From the NCBI GenBank assembly GCA_025934735.1, contig JAICWP010000019.1, positions 1 through 64,000 on the forward strand: a DNA stretch of 64,000 bases, written 5' to 3'. Below are positions 17,027 through 25,742 of this stretch, piece after piece; position 1 is the stretch's first letter; every line of letters begins with the position of its first letter. The notes under the pieces are model-generated. The model was not told where the DNA came from, ran no database searches, and was given only the letters and a program-made list of their open reading frames with translations. A program made the translations under genes and the position numbers. This stretch comes from Terriglobales bacterium. GTDB taxonomy: Bacteria > Acidobacteriota > Terriglobia > Terriglobales > Acidobacteriaceae.

Positions 17027-20000
17027 TGAATCTTGCCTCCCTTCACCGTCGCTCCGTTCACGTTGGTGGTGGTGCCGCCGGGCGGAATCACCGGGTTCAC
17101 GGTCAGCGTGACCTGGGCAGTCGCCGCCGGGGGCGTTGAGCCGGTGGCGGTGATGTAGTAGGTGGTGGTGGCGGAGGGCGTGACCGGCCAGGTGCCGGAA
17201 GCGGGTACGGTCCCGATCCCTGGGCTGATGGAGACGCTGTTCGCGTCCGTGGTCGCCCAACTTAGAGAGGCTGATTGGCCCGCGGTGATGGTCGAGGGAT
17301 TCACGCTGATGGTCGCCGTGGGCGCGGGCGGAGGCGTGGTCACTACCACGGTGAAACTGGAGGTAGCCGAGCCATTCGGCCCCGTGGCGGTCAGGGTGTA
17401 GGTGGTCGTGGCGGAGGGTGAAACCACGGTCTGCCCGTTCAAGGCCACGCTGCCGATGCTCTGGTTAATCGAGGCGCTGGTCACGTTGGTGGTGGTCCAG
17501 CGCAAGGTGGAAGAGTTGCCGGCGATGATGGGCGAGTCCCCGGTCAGATACGCCGTGGGTACGGAACTGGTCACGTAGGCCCGCAGGGCGAAGGTGTTGG
17601 ACCCGCCGGAGACATACCCAGCCGCCGTGGTCGGGTTGAACGAGGTGGCCGGAACCGTCGGCGGATTTGCAACCTCGGCCGAGGCGAACCAGGGCCACTT
17701 GTTGTTGGGGTTATCAATCCAGCAGCCATACCACCAGTTACCGTCGGGATAAGGTGAAGGCAGGGTACTCACGGTGTTGGGCGCGATGCCCGTGCCGCCG
17801 CCCGATTCCGTGGTCCCGGTAGCGCGGCTGGCGCAGCCCGAGCCATCGGCGTGCGGGTTGGTTACGTTGTCCAGGCGCACCCGGTCCTGAATGGCCTTGG
17901 CGTCCGGGTTCATCTTCATGCGGTAGGCCACCGCGGAAGCGGGCGCCGCCCAGGTCAGGTTGCCCGGAGAGGTTCCGGTTTTCGTGCAAGAGGTCTGGCC
18001 GGAGCAGCCGGAGTTGGTGAAAGGCACGTCAACCCAGTGCCCGCCCGGGGTCTGCGGATTGCCCGGCAGGTTCTTCCAGGTGAAGTGAGTCAAGGGCGGC
18101 TTGCCCGAGGTGGCGGGGTTGTTGCCGTCCTCGTCAATGAACATCCCGATCATCGAGGACCACTCTTCCGCGCCGTCCTCCGGGCCTTTGTTCGGCCCCC
18201 GCAGTTGCAGGTAATCGTGCATAGCCCTGCGCACGCTTACCGTCTGGTCCACGGGATCAAGGAAGGTGATGTCGGGGTCGCCGGTAAGGGCCACCACCGG
18301 CACAAAGGTGAAGTAGGCGGCGTTGGGGGTGTTATGGCCCAGGTAATAGAGTTTGTCGGAGTTATAGAACTCCATATCCAGCCAGTACACGAAACCCGAA
18401 CAGGAGTTGCCGGGATAGCAGGCCGGGTTGGCGGTGCCGTCCGGGTTGGAAGTGCCCCGTGAGCAGGCTGGGATGTTTTGGAGAATGCCCGTGGTGCAGC
18501 CCGTGGTCTTGCCGTGCTCCACCCACAGCCCCTCGCCAAAGACGGCGACGGCGGCGCCGTAAGCCTGGTCAAGCATCTTCTGGTAGTGGTCCCAGGTTGG
18601 CCCATAGGCAATGGCACTGTCGAGCATGGACTGCATCACTACATTGGCGAAGAAGGAAGTCGAGATGCGCGTCCCGTGAATGCTTCCATAGGGATCCGCC
18701 GCATCGCAATCGCCGTTGGTGTCAAAGGGGCAATCGCTGTCATTATCCGAGCCACCCCCGCCGTAACTGCCGTTCCACACAATGCCGGTCACCGGACTCT
18801 GGCCGTGCATCTGGCTGCCGAAACCGTAACCGTAGGTGGTCATAGGCAGTTCATGGTCGAGGATTGCGGTGGCCTTGCTCTTGGTGTTGTCGGCGTCGGT
18901 GGTTGCGCCCTGTGAATTCAGGTAGGTGTAAGCGTGGGCGGAAAGTTGCAGCGCCCAGCCCACGGAGCGGCTGAACAGATAGCAAGGGGAAGGCGAAGGG
19001 CAATTCACCACGTTCGAGATTTTGGCGTTCGCGGCCACATCGGCCCACGCCTGGTTGGCCCCGTCCATAAAGAAGGGCTCGCCGGAAAGCACGGCAAATT
19101 GGCCCAGGCCCCAGATGTGCATGTGCTCGGCATCGTTGTTCCAGTCCCGGGAAGCATAGTAGAGATTGCCCACCGGATACTTGGCGCCGCCGCCGTTGCC
19201 GCTCAGGGGGTCTTTGGGGAAGCCCACTCGGTCAAGCCGGGTCTTGCAGGTGGTGGCATCGCAAGTATTACGCCAGCCTTCCAGGCCGGTGCCGCTGGAG
19301 GTGCCAAAGTTGTCCGCCCGGGGCAGCGCGTTGGTGAGCTGTTGCCGGTAGTACATCCGGGCGTAGAGGTAGGCGGTCGCAAAGTCTCCGCCCCGTTGCA
19401 GCCAGTTCATCAGGTTCGACCAAGCCACTTCGCTCTGGTTACCTTCGCCCGACTGCCGCGGATCCCAGGCCCGAATCCACAACTGCACGTTGGTGTCGGT
19501 GGCCGGGTCGGGTGGTTGCCAGCCCGCGTTCGGTCCCCCACCCATGCTGCCCCCGACGGTGTTGTGGATGTAGCCGTCAAAGACGCTGGGCTCAATCAGG
19601 GGATAGAGTTCGGTGGCAAACTCCGAGCGGTTGAAGTCCTTAAGCGTCGGCCGCCCAATCAGGTTCTGCTGGTAAGCCTGGAAGTCAGTGCCGCTAGGGG
19701 CCGCCGAGTGGAAGTTCCAGAAAGTCTCTTTGACCTCGTACTGCGGCCAGGGGATGGCGTAAGCCACTGCGCCCTCGGGGTCAATGTAGGGACGCCCGGT
19801 AATTGGGTTGGTGGTTTGTCCGGCGGCGATGGGGTCGGTCTGGTTGGGATTGAGCCCAATCACCGCCGTGTAGCTATTGCCGCTTCCGGAAAACTTCAAC
19901 TCTCCGGGGTAAGAGGCCGCCAGGTTCCAGATACCCACCTGGATACCCTTGCCGCCGTACTGAATGTCGCCCCAGCCCATATCGCCCACTTCGGCGGCTG

Positions 20001-21816
20001 GATCGGCTCGCACCACGTCGGCGTTGCGCCCGGTCACATACGAACCATTGGCCTGGATGAGGTAGCCTTCCTGGGCGTAGCCGTTGCGCGTCTGGTAGCG
20101 GGCCGCGGCATCCACGAAAGGCCCGGGTCCAGTCGAGCCACCCTGGCTGCGGAACATGAGCAGCGGCGGGCGGTACTCAGAAATGGAACGCCCGTTCTGC
20201 TCGTAGCGTTCGTACAGCGGATGGTAGCCCTGGTAGAGCAGGGCATCGCCGCTCAACGTCCCGGTGCATAACTGGCCGGCGCAATCCGTGTTGGTCTGGT
20301 TGGCCTTAAAGGTATAAGTCTTGGCGCTCGCGGTATCGGAAAGCGCGGTGCGAATCTCCCACGCCCGGTAGCCCTTGAAGTCGCTGGCCTGGTAGGTCTG
20401 GCTCGCGGTGGAATAAGGAACATAGTCGGCGTTGCGGTTGGTGCTCTCGCGCTTACTCCAGGTCTGGCCCTTATAAAAGGTCATCCGGTCGGTGTAGTGC
20501 AGATAACACCCCACCGTCTCGTTGCCGCTTGAATCCGAGCCCACTGGGCAACTCTTCTTCGAGGAAGCGTAGGAGCCAATGCCCTTGATGATGCTCTTGA
20601 CCGGGCCGTTCTCTTCAATCACCGCGTCGGAACCATCGTCATTCGCGGACTTGTAAACCGTCTCGCAGTTGCCCAGGAGGCAACCGCTGTTGCCGGCTAC
20701 CGTATAGGCTTGCGGTTTGGGAAAAGCGAATGTCGAAGCCGCCGTGCCGTAGAGCACTCCGCCCGTACCCTGGCAACTGGTCTGCGGGATAGACATCACC
20801 GAATCGTCGCGCAGAATAATTCGGCAGCCCTGAGGCTCGGTCCAGGTGGCGCCCAAAGCCAAAGGCTTGCCTGTCGGCTGCTGTAAATGCACATCGCTCG
20901 CGCCCGGGCCGGCATAGACGTAGCAACCCGTCGGGGCCGGGGTCACGCCCCCGCCATCCGGGCAGGTGGCTTTCAGCAGGGTATCGCGGGGAACCACCGT
21001 CGCCGCCGAGGCGGGAGACGGCAGGCTTTCACCGCTGGCGTTCACATAGGCCACCCGAACCGCGTAGGTACGGGAAGCGGTCGGGCACCCGGCAGAGCCC
21101 GCAGTGCAGGTGGTCGTAATGTCAATCGTCGGCGCGGAAGCAGGAGCGGGAGGAACCGAGGAGATGTCGTTGGCGTTGGGCGGACCCAGAATCACCAGGC
21201 CGTCATTCGCCCGCACGGAGTCATCCACGATCACCGAGCCATTGCTGACTACCTTGGTAGGCCCGGCGTAATCCGCTTTGCGGAACTCCACCTGCATGGG
21301 GCCGGTGTTGACGCACACGTAACCAGAAGAAGTGCCCGCCGCCTGGCAACTGGTGCCAGTGATGCGGGAATTATTCACCGCCAAGTCCGACCCGCCGAAG
21401 TTGCCCGCACCGCCGGTGAGCGCAAGGTGCAACTGGTTGGTCGCCCCGCCCATGGTGTAGTTGACGATGGCATCGCCAAAGATGGACTTAATGGAGTCAT
21501 CCGGCCAGCGGGCGGTGATTTTATACTGACCTGCGCTTACTCCCATGCCGGTCAGGGCGAGGGCGCTGGTCGCGCTCAGTTCGCCTTGGGGAAAGACTGC
21601 GGGGAAGCCCACGGGATAAGCGGTGCGCGACACATCCGAGCCGGTAAACTTATTGGCCACCGCCTGCACGTTAATGGTGCCGTCGAACTGGGCGCGAGCC
21701 AAGCCCGTAAGCATCACCACTGAGACACAGAGGCAGAGAGAAAAACGAGTACTTAATCTCATGGGGTTTAGGTTTTCTCCGTACCTCAGTGTCTCCGTGG
21801 TGAATGGGTTTCTCAT
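17023..21816 (-). CDS. large exported YetA/PcRGLX-like protein with Ig-like domains
   Basis: A 1597-residue protein with a signal peptide (core LCLCVSVVMLTGLARAQ; alternative ATG at 21762). Residues 65-120 (YPVGFPAVFPQGELS, then ARWPDDSIKSIFGDAIV) match the N-terminal 'G.P.p.G.l...rWpDGSi.w' pattern of PcRGLX/YetA-type proteins, a family that includes rhamnosyl-glucuronate lyases. An fn3-like segment follows near residues 250-310. The middle has helical, Trp/Tyr-rich sequence (YYASRDWNNDAEHMHIWGLG) consistent with an alpha/alpha-toroid. Two Ig-like repeats (SATTTYTLTATGPNGSA and SATTTYYITATG) end the protein. It may degrade or bind a polysaccharide. Overlapping stop/start junctions couple it to both neighbours. 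Confidence 0.6.
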   Translation of the reverse strand: MRNPFTTETLRYGENLNPMRLSTRFSLCLCVSVVMLTGLARAQFDGTINVQAVANKFTGSDVSRTAYPVGFPAVFPQGELSATSALALTGMGVSAGQYKITARWPDDSIKSIFGDAIVNYTMGGATNQLHLALTGGAGNFGGSDLAVNNSRITGTSCQAAGTSSGYVCVNTGPMQVEFRKADYAGPTKVVSNGSVIVDDSVRANDGLVILGPPNANDISSVPPAPASAPTIDITTTCTAGSAGCPTASRTYAVRVAYVNASGESLPSPASAATVVPRDTLLKATCPDGGGVTPAPTGCYVYAGPGASDVHLQQPTGKPLALGATWTEPQGCRIILRDDSVMSIPQTSCQGTGGVLYGTAASTFAFPKPQAYTVAGNSGCLLGNCETVYKSANDDGSDAVIEENGPVKSIIKGIGSYASSKKSCPVGSDSSGNETVGCYLHYTDRMTFYKGQTWSKRESTNRNADYVPYSTASQTYQASDFKGYRAWEIRTALSDTASAKTYTFKANQTNTDCAGQLCTGTLSGDALLYQGYHPLYERYEQNGRSISEYRPPLLMFRSQGGSTGPGPFVDAAARYQTRNGYAQEGYLIQANGSYVTGRNADVVRADPAAEVGDMGWGDIQYGGKGIQVGIWNLAASYPGELKFSGSGNSYTAVIGLNPNQTDPIAAGQTTNPITGRPYIDPEGAVAYAIPWPQYEVKETFWNFHSAAPSGTDFQAYQQNLIGRPTLKDFNRSEFATELYPLIEPSVFDGYIHNTVGGSMGGGPNAGWQPPDPATDTNVQLWIRAWDPRQSGEGNQSEVAWSNLMNWLQRGGDFATAYLYARMYYRQQLTNALPRADNFGTSSGTGLEGWRNTCDATTCKTRLDRVGFPKDPLSGNGGGAKYPVGNLYYASRDWNNDAEHMHIWGLGQFAVLSGEPFFMDGANQAWADVAANAKISNVVNCPSPSPCYLFSRSVGWALQLSAHAYTYLNSQGATTDADNTKSKATAILDHELPMTTYGYGFGSQMHGQSPVTGIVWNGSYGGGGSDNDSDCPFDTNGDCDAADPYGSIHGTRISTSFFANVVMQSMLDSAIAYGPTWDHYQKMLDQAYGAAVAVFGEGLWVEHGKTTGCTTGILQNIPACSRGTSNPDGTANPACYPGNSCSGFVYWLDMEFYNSDKLYYLGHNTPNAAYFTFVPVVALTGDPDITFLDPVDQTVSVRRAMHDYLQLRGPNKGPEDGAEEWSSMIGMFIDEDGNNPATSGKPPLTHFTWKNLPGNPQTPGGHWVDVPFTNSGCSGQTSCTKTGTSPGNLTWAAPASAVAYRMKMNPDAKAIQDRVRLDNVTNPHADGSGCASRATGTTESGGGTGIAPNTVSTLPSPYPDGNWWYGCWIDNPNNKWPWFASAEVANPPTVPATSFNPTTAAGYVSGGSNTFALRAYVTSSVPTAYLTGDSPIIAGNSSTLRWTTTNVTSASINQSIGSVALNGQTVVSPSATTTYTLTATGPNGSATSSFTVVVTTPPPAPTATISVNPSTITAGQSASLSWATTDANSVSISPGIGTVPASGTWPVTPSATTTYYITATGSTPPAATAQVTLTVNPVIPPGGTTTNVNGATVKGGKIQ

Positions 21817-23483
21817 TAATTCACCTGCACCAGCAGTGGCGACAAGTTAAATGCCGGCCAGGTCGCGCACCCAGCGCCGTTGGCGTTATAGGTCACGCTA
21901 AACTGCACCGCCGTGCCGCTTTTCGCGCGAATCATGTAGGAATTAACGGAGCCCGTATTCGCCGTGCCGATGGTCGTGTCATCGAGCGCCAGGTTAGCGC
22001 CGTCGGTGTTATTGGCCTTCACGAAAGTCGTAGCCACATTGCGCGCTACGTTGGTGTCGGCATCGGTGTAGGTAAGAACCACTGCCCAGTTGGGATGGGC
22101 GCTACACCCAACTCCAATGTCCTGCTGCGTGCCGCTGGCGCTGAACAGGTAAGTGCTGTCCGCGCTGGCCACCACCATGCTCGTAGTTGAAATGAGCGCC
22201 CGCTGCGCGGTGAAGCGCGTATCGTAAATCTTGGTAAACGCGCCGCTTCCGCCGGTGGTCGCATCTTGCGTGCAGTTCAGCTCGCCGGTCGAGAGGTTGA
22301 TCGAGGCGACATGGTAGCCGGTGGAACATCCCGCCGGCATGTACACCCCGCCCCGCAGCGTAATAGAAGGAACTGGCAAATACCCATTGCTGGGCACGCC
22401 ATCCGTGCCGATACCAAGCAAAACTTTGTTGGTCTCCGCCGCCTTGGCCATCACTCCGCCCAGCGCCGCAGCCGCGGGAACAGGTAACATCCCCGTGCTC
22501 AACAGTCCATTGCCATCCAACTTCACAATCTTGTTGGCAACGCTGGTAGCCGAAGTGTCAGCCTGCAGCACGTTATCGGAACAGGGCAGCGTGGTTCCGT
22601 CGTAACAATACACCGGGCGATGAGTGACGGAGTTGAACATCACCTTGCCCTTGCCCGCCACCGCGTTGCTGGGAGCGGCTTCGGTGATGCTGGCGATCTG
22701 CGTGGTGCCGCTCGCGATGATTGGCCCAGGCACCGCCAGGGCGCCTGTGGTCTTGTTGAAGGTGTAGCCGCTCAGCGTCCCCCAGTTCATGCCATCGTTG
22801 AAGGGCACCTGGGTATCGGCGCCGGGCGGCAGGTTCGCTCCCACCGCGGCGAACGGCCCGCCATTCACGGAAAGTTGCAACTGGTTGCTCTTGGCGATGA
22901 GCTTCGCCTGTCCCGTCGCGGAAACAGTTTCCGAGGTCACTGCCGGCAAAATCAGACTCTGGTCGCTAGTGGCCGTGCCTTCAAAACTGGGTGCCTTCTG
23001 CTTCTTGGTGGAGGTGATGTCGCCGGAGTTTTCCGTCATCGCGGAATCGCCGGCGGTAGTGGAACTGGCCGCCAGCAGAATCTTGCCGCTGGTCACGGTT
23101 CCGCCTAACCCGCCACCCGTGCCGGTGTCTGCGCTGCACTTGAGTCGCCCGGTCGCCAAGTCAATTCCGCTTACGTGATTTCCCGCCAGGCAGTCGGCAT
23201 CCATGAAAATCCCGCCCACGCTGCTGGCAGTGGGCAGTGGGATCCAGCCCGGCGCGACCTTCCCATTGCTATCCGCCACCGGCACCGCGTTGGCCGCCGG
23301 TACAACCGAACCGTGGCTGCCATCCAGTTTGTCGGCTCCCAGCGTTAAGCCATCACTGAGATTACAGCTCGGTCCAAGGCTTCCGCCTTGGGGCACTGCC
23401 ACCTGCTGCCCCCACCCCGCAGCCGCCAGCAGCAGGATGCATGCTGTTGTTTTCAAAGTTGAAGTTCTCCGTTGCCTCGTCAT
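21816..23483 (-). CDS. exported tail-fibre-like repeat protein
   Basis: A 555-residue protein starting MTRQRRTSTLKTTACILLLAAAG, with a plausible signal peptide ending at GWGQQ. It contains repeats of a tail-fibre type: GKVAPGWIPLPTASSVGGIF, GNGLLSTGMLPVPAAAALGG and DGVPSNGYLPVPSITLRGGV, each a 'G.lp.GwlP.P....lGGV' unit. Each is followed by a region with CLAGNHVSGIDLATGRLKC or CSTGYHVASINLSTGELNC. The C-terminal ~150 residues form a beta-rich domain. Such repeats occur in phage fibres, where they trimerise, but a secretion signal is unusual there. It is the first of three overlapping genes (TAATG junction with the next). Confidence 0.6.
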   Translation of the reverse strand: MTRQRRTSTLKTTACILLLAAAGWGQQVAVPQGGSLGPSCNLSDGLTLGADKLDGSHGSVVPAANAVPVADSNGKVAPGWIPLPTASSVGGIFMDADCLAGNHVSGIDLATGRLKCSADTGTGGGLGGTVTSGKILLAASSTTAGDSAMTENSGDITSTKKQKAPSFEGTATSDQSLILPAVTSETVSATGQAKLIAKSNQLQLSVNGGPFAAVGANLPPGADTQVPFNDGMNWGTLSGYTFNKTTGALAVPGPIIASGTTQIASITEAAPSNAVAGKGKVMFNSVTHRPVYCYDGTTLPCSDNVLQADTSATSVANKIVKLDGNGLLSTGMLPVPAAAALGGVMAKAAETNKVLLGIGTDGVPSNGYLPVPSITLRGGVYMPAGCSTGYHVASINLSTGELNCTQDATTGGSGAFTKIYDTRFTAQRALISTTSMVVASADSTYLFSASGTQQDIGVGCSAHPNWAVVLTYTDADTNVARNVATTFVKANNTDGANLALDDTTIGTANTGSVNSYMIRAKSGTAVQFSVTYNANGAGCATWPAFNLSPLLVQVN

Positions 23484-23503
23484 TTGCCACCGCAATAAAA
23501 AAT

Positions 23504-23520
23504 GCCGCCTCATCGGCGGC
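23504..23520 (-). terminator. hairpin with T-run before the fibre-like gene
   Basis: On the minus strand GCCGCC-GATGA-GGCGGC is followed by ATTTTTTATTG. It lies just upstream of the ATG at 23483, so it may be a terminator for read-through from the phosphatase side or an attenuator of the three-gene unit. A larger GCGGGGCC...GGCCCCGC hairpin lies further upstream at 23572-23611. Confidence 0.6.
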
Positions 23521-23696
23521 TTGCTCCATCCCCGACATCTGCGGACAGGCGCTATCGCCTGTCCGAAATCAGCGGGGCCTCTTTTCCGGCGCTACGGCCC
23601 CGCAGCGGAGGTTTGGGCGCTGTTTTTCGCCTTGCCGGATCCGCATCCAAGCTTCAATTCTGGCCTTTGCGCTGAAAACCTATCGTCAAAAACAAA

Positions 23697-23718
23697 GGGC
23701 ACGCTCGCTCGCGTGCCC
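23697..23718 (-). terminator. intrinsic terminator after the phosphatase gene
   Basis: Minus-strand GGGCACGC-GAGCGA-GCGTGCCC hairpin followed by TTTGTTTTTG, 46 bases after the stop of the phosphatase gene. It probably separates the early/regulatory transcript from the secreted-protein genes. Confidence 0.75.
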
Positions 23719-23763
23719 CTCACTTTCAAGTTCCAGCTTCAGAATGATTTCAGAATAGCAAAT

Positions 23764-24282
23764 TCAAACCCTATTTTGGGACTTCGCCCGCTGCCTGTTT
23801 CTCCTGCTGCGTGAATCAGTTGACTCACTGCCCCCACTTGACAGCTCCTGCTGCCGCAAAAAGTTCTTAACGCTGCCCACGTAGACATCGGCGAAGTCCA
23901 CCACCGGCCGTCTTCCCTGGATCACCCGCATGGCCTCATCCACATCCCACCCTGTGGCCCCCAGCAGCGCCAGCGTCATCATCGCCGCCCGGTGCACCCC
24001 CGCCGCGCAGTGGATGTACACCTTGCTCCCGTTTTCCCCCAGCGCTGCCTGCCCAAACTCCACTCCCCGCTCGAACAGTTCCGGCGGCTTGGGCTGGAAG
24101 TCGTCGTCGGTGCCATTCCACAGCACCTCGATCCCATAGGGACGCGCCAGCTCCGTATCGTCGAACTCAATCTGCATGTCAATGATGTGCGTAATTCCGT
24201 GGCGCGCCACTTCCTGCATGTTCTTGTCGGTCCAGATGGCCGCCCCTAGCGCAATCCGGTCCGTCACCCAGGTCATATCCAT
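23764..24282 (-). CDS. dual-specificity/tyrosine phosphatase-like protein
   Basis: A 172-residue cysteine phosphatase. The P-loop signature is VYIHCAAGVHRAAM (HCX5R, with the nucleophilic Cys and Arg intact). A general-acid Asp is probably in the GTDDDFQPKP loop, as in DSP-type enzymes. An N-terminal VTDRIALGAAIWTDKNMQEV segment fits the fold start ('i...lylG'). The C-terminal 25 residues are a Ser/Arg/Gln-rich tail. It would dephosphorylate phosphoproteins or small phosphates; the substrate is unknown. It is encoded in the prophage-like block between small regulatory genes and the exported proteins, followed by its own terminator. Confidence 0.8.
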   Translation of the reverse strand: MDMTWVTDRIALGAAIWTDKNMQEVARHGITHIIDMQIEFDDTELARPYGIEVLWNGTDDDFQPKPPELFERGVEFGQAALGENGSKVYIHCAAGVHRAAMMTLALLGATGWDVDEAMRVIQGRRPVVDFADVYVGSVKNFLRQQELSSGGSESTDSRSRRNRQRAKSQNRV

Positions 24283-24330
24283 CCGTCTGCTCTGTCCTCC
24301 GCTTTGCGGGCCTTTCTGCTTTCAACTCTA

Positions 24331-24729
24331 TCAGGATGATTCTACGGCATCAGTGTTTGCTTCCCGCCCCCCTTCCAGCACCTTGGTAATTTCCTCCTCG
24401 CTGGGATGATCGGGAATGCCCAACTGCCGCAGCAGATAGCGGGCCAGCGTGTCATCCCCGTCGTCTTCTTCCGTGGGCGGCGGAAAAATCCCCAGGAACT
24501 CGAAAACCAGCTTCGCCGCCTGGCAGTTGCCCTCCCCCGCCAACTTCGTCAGTGCCTTGGCGATGCCGCTCACCTTCGGACACATCACCGCCACCGCCCG
24601 CTTTCTCACTTCCCGCAGCTTGGGCTCGCTTTTTGCTTTTGCCTTCTTCGCCTTCCGAGTTCTTTTCTGACCTGATGCCGGCTTCTCGTTCATCCCGTCT
24701 GTCTTCTCCGTGCTCTCCATGTTGTCCAT
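24331..24729 (-). CDS. small Lys-rich protein of unknown function
   Basis: A 132-residue protein with a Lys/Ala/Arg-rich N-terminal quarter (KRTRKAKKAKAKSEPKLREV) and a helical remainder (SGIAKALTKLAGEGNCQAAK, then ARYLLRQLGIPDHPSEEEIT). It could bind nucleic acid through the basic tail. The size would suit a small terminase or regulatory protein, but it lies far from the large terminase gene and no HTH was recognised. It is between the HTH gene and the phosphatase gene on the same strand. Confidence 0.55.
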   Translation of the reverse strand: MDNMESTEKTDGMNEKPASGQKRTRKAKKAKAKSEPKLREVRKRAVAVMCPKVSGIAKALTKLAGEGNCQAAKLVFEFLGIFPPPTEEDDGDDTLARYLLRQLGIPDHPSEEEITKVLEGGREANTDAVESS

Positions 24730-24811
24730 GTCTCCTGCCCCGCTCCCACAAGATCGAGTATTTTGCCGCCATTGCTGTTGCCGAATGCGCCTTTAGGCGA
24801 TGACCCGAACG

Positions 24812-25282
24812 TCACACCATCCCTTCCCGCAGCAGAATCTCGCTCAGCCGGTCCAGTGCCTCGGGAACGTGCCGCGACACGGTTCGCCGCGCGCAGCCCA
24901 AAAGCCGCGACGTCTCCTCCTGCGAGTATCCCTGCAGCACCACCCACACCAGCACTTGCTGTGAGAACCGGTCCACCTGCTCCAGGCAATGCTCCATGTC
25001 ATGCACGAAGATGACCGCATCTTCGAAGCTCACCTTGCGCAGCCCGGTAAAGCGGGCGCCAAAGAACTCCCTTCCCAGCACCGAGGGCAGACGTCCCACT
25101 TCCAGCGACAGCCGCAAGTAGCGGTGCAGCAGCCCCGCCGTGCGCTGCCGGTAAATCCACAGCCCCGGATCGAGGTCAACCCCTCTGCGCTTGGTCCCTT
25201 GCTGCAAAGGGTGGGAACCTCGACGGCTCATCTGCACGCGCTGCCAGGTGCGGAATGCGGGCGCCACTTCACATGTCGTCAT
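24812..25282 (-). CDS. sigma-region-4-like HTH protein
   Basis: A 156-residue protein. The C-terminal YSQEETSRLLGCARRTVSRH (followed by VPEALDRLSEILL) is a helix-turn-helix of the sigma-70 region 4 type. No region 2 (-10 binding) is present, so it is probably not a complete sigma factor but an activator, anti-terminator or phage late regulator. The central part is helical (EDAVIFVHDMEHCLEQVDRF). The start at 25282 overlaps the end of the zinc-ribbon gene by 14 bases, implying coupled translation. Confidence 0.65.
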   Translation of the reverse strand: MTTCEVAPAFRTWQRVQMSRRGSHPLQQGTKRRGVDLDPGLWIYRQRTAGLLHRYLRLSLEVGRLPSVLGREFFGARFTGLRKVSFEDAVIFVHDMEHCLEQVDRFSQQVLVWVVLQGYSQEETSRLLGCARRTVSRHVPEALDRLSEILLREGMV

Positions 25283-25607
25283 GGCCGCACGCTTCCTGTT
25301 CTGCCACGGCTTGCAGGCTGAGCGGCGGCCGGCTGCCGCGTTCCTCCTGCTGCAACCGCGCCACCACGTACTCCACTGGCGCCAGCCCGGTGCCGGGCTC
25401 GCGGTAATGCTTCCTCATGCGCCGCCGCAGCGGTCCCGACCCGCCCCGCCGCCGGTTGTCATGCGGCCGCGGCGGCATTTCCTGCAGAAATCGCGCGCAT
25501 GCCGCGCAATAACACTCCGTGCTGCCCCGTTTCCGCAGCCACAATCCCCCACACTGCTCGCAATATTTCAGTTCCAGCCCGACAAATGATTCCTTCTGCG
25601 AAGTCAT
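25269..25607 (-). CDS. zinc-ribbon protein of unknown function
   Basis: A 112-residue protein starting MTSQKESFVG, with TGGAGG seven bases before the ATG at 25607. Two CxxC knuckles (KYCEQCGGLWLRKRG and CYCAACARFL) form a zinc ribbon near the N-terminus. The rest is Arg-rich and low in hydrophobic residues, with a helix (PVEYVVARLQQEERG). It may bind nucleic acid or RNA polymerase. It lies directly upstream of, and overlaps, the sigma-region-4-like gene. Confidence 0.65.
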   Translation of the reverse strand: MTSQKESFVGLELKYCEQCGGLWLRKRGSTECYCAACARFLQEMPPRPHDNRRRGGSGPLRRRMRKHYREPGTGLAPVEYVVARLQQEERGSRPPLSLQAVAEQEACGHDDM

Positions 25608-25627
25608 GATTGCCTCCAAATAAGAAA

Positions 25628-25674
25628 AGCCCTGTCCCGGTTTTGTCCGCGTGGGGCAAAACCCTGACAGGGCT
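25628..25674 (-). terminator. long hairpin terminator after the 80-aa gene
   Basis: AGCCCTGTC pairs with GACAGGGCT and an inner GGTTTTG pairs with CAAAACC, giving an interrupted hairpin of 16 pairs. On the minus strand the stem is followed by TTTTCTTA. It separates the 80-aa gene from the zinc-ribbon/HTH unit, which must then have its own promoter near 25610-25627 or rely on read-through. Confidence 0.75.
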
Positions 25675-25742
25675 CGTTTCGCTTACGATGACCTGCTTGC
25701 GTTATTTAGTTGTAGCCAGGAAGCCCGCTCCGCTGCGGATCC

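Noticed and set aside
18934-20271. 445-codon plus-strand open frame
   Set aside because: Antisense of the 1597-aa exported protein; low-complexity Gly/Val/Ala/Arg composition without family features.
24331-24729. Small terminase subunit
   Set aside because: Size fits, but no HTH is recognisable and the gene is about 10 kb from the large terminase gene, so it is left as unknown.
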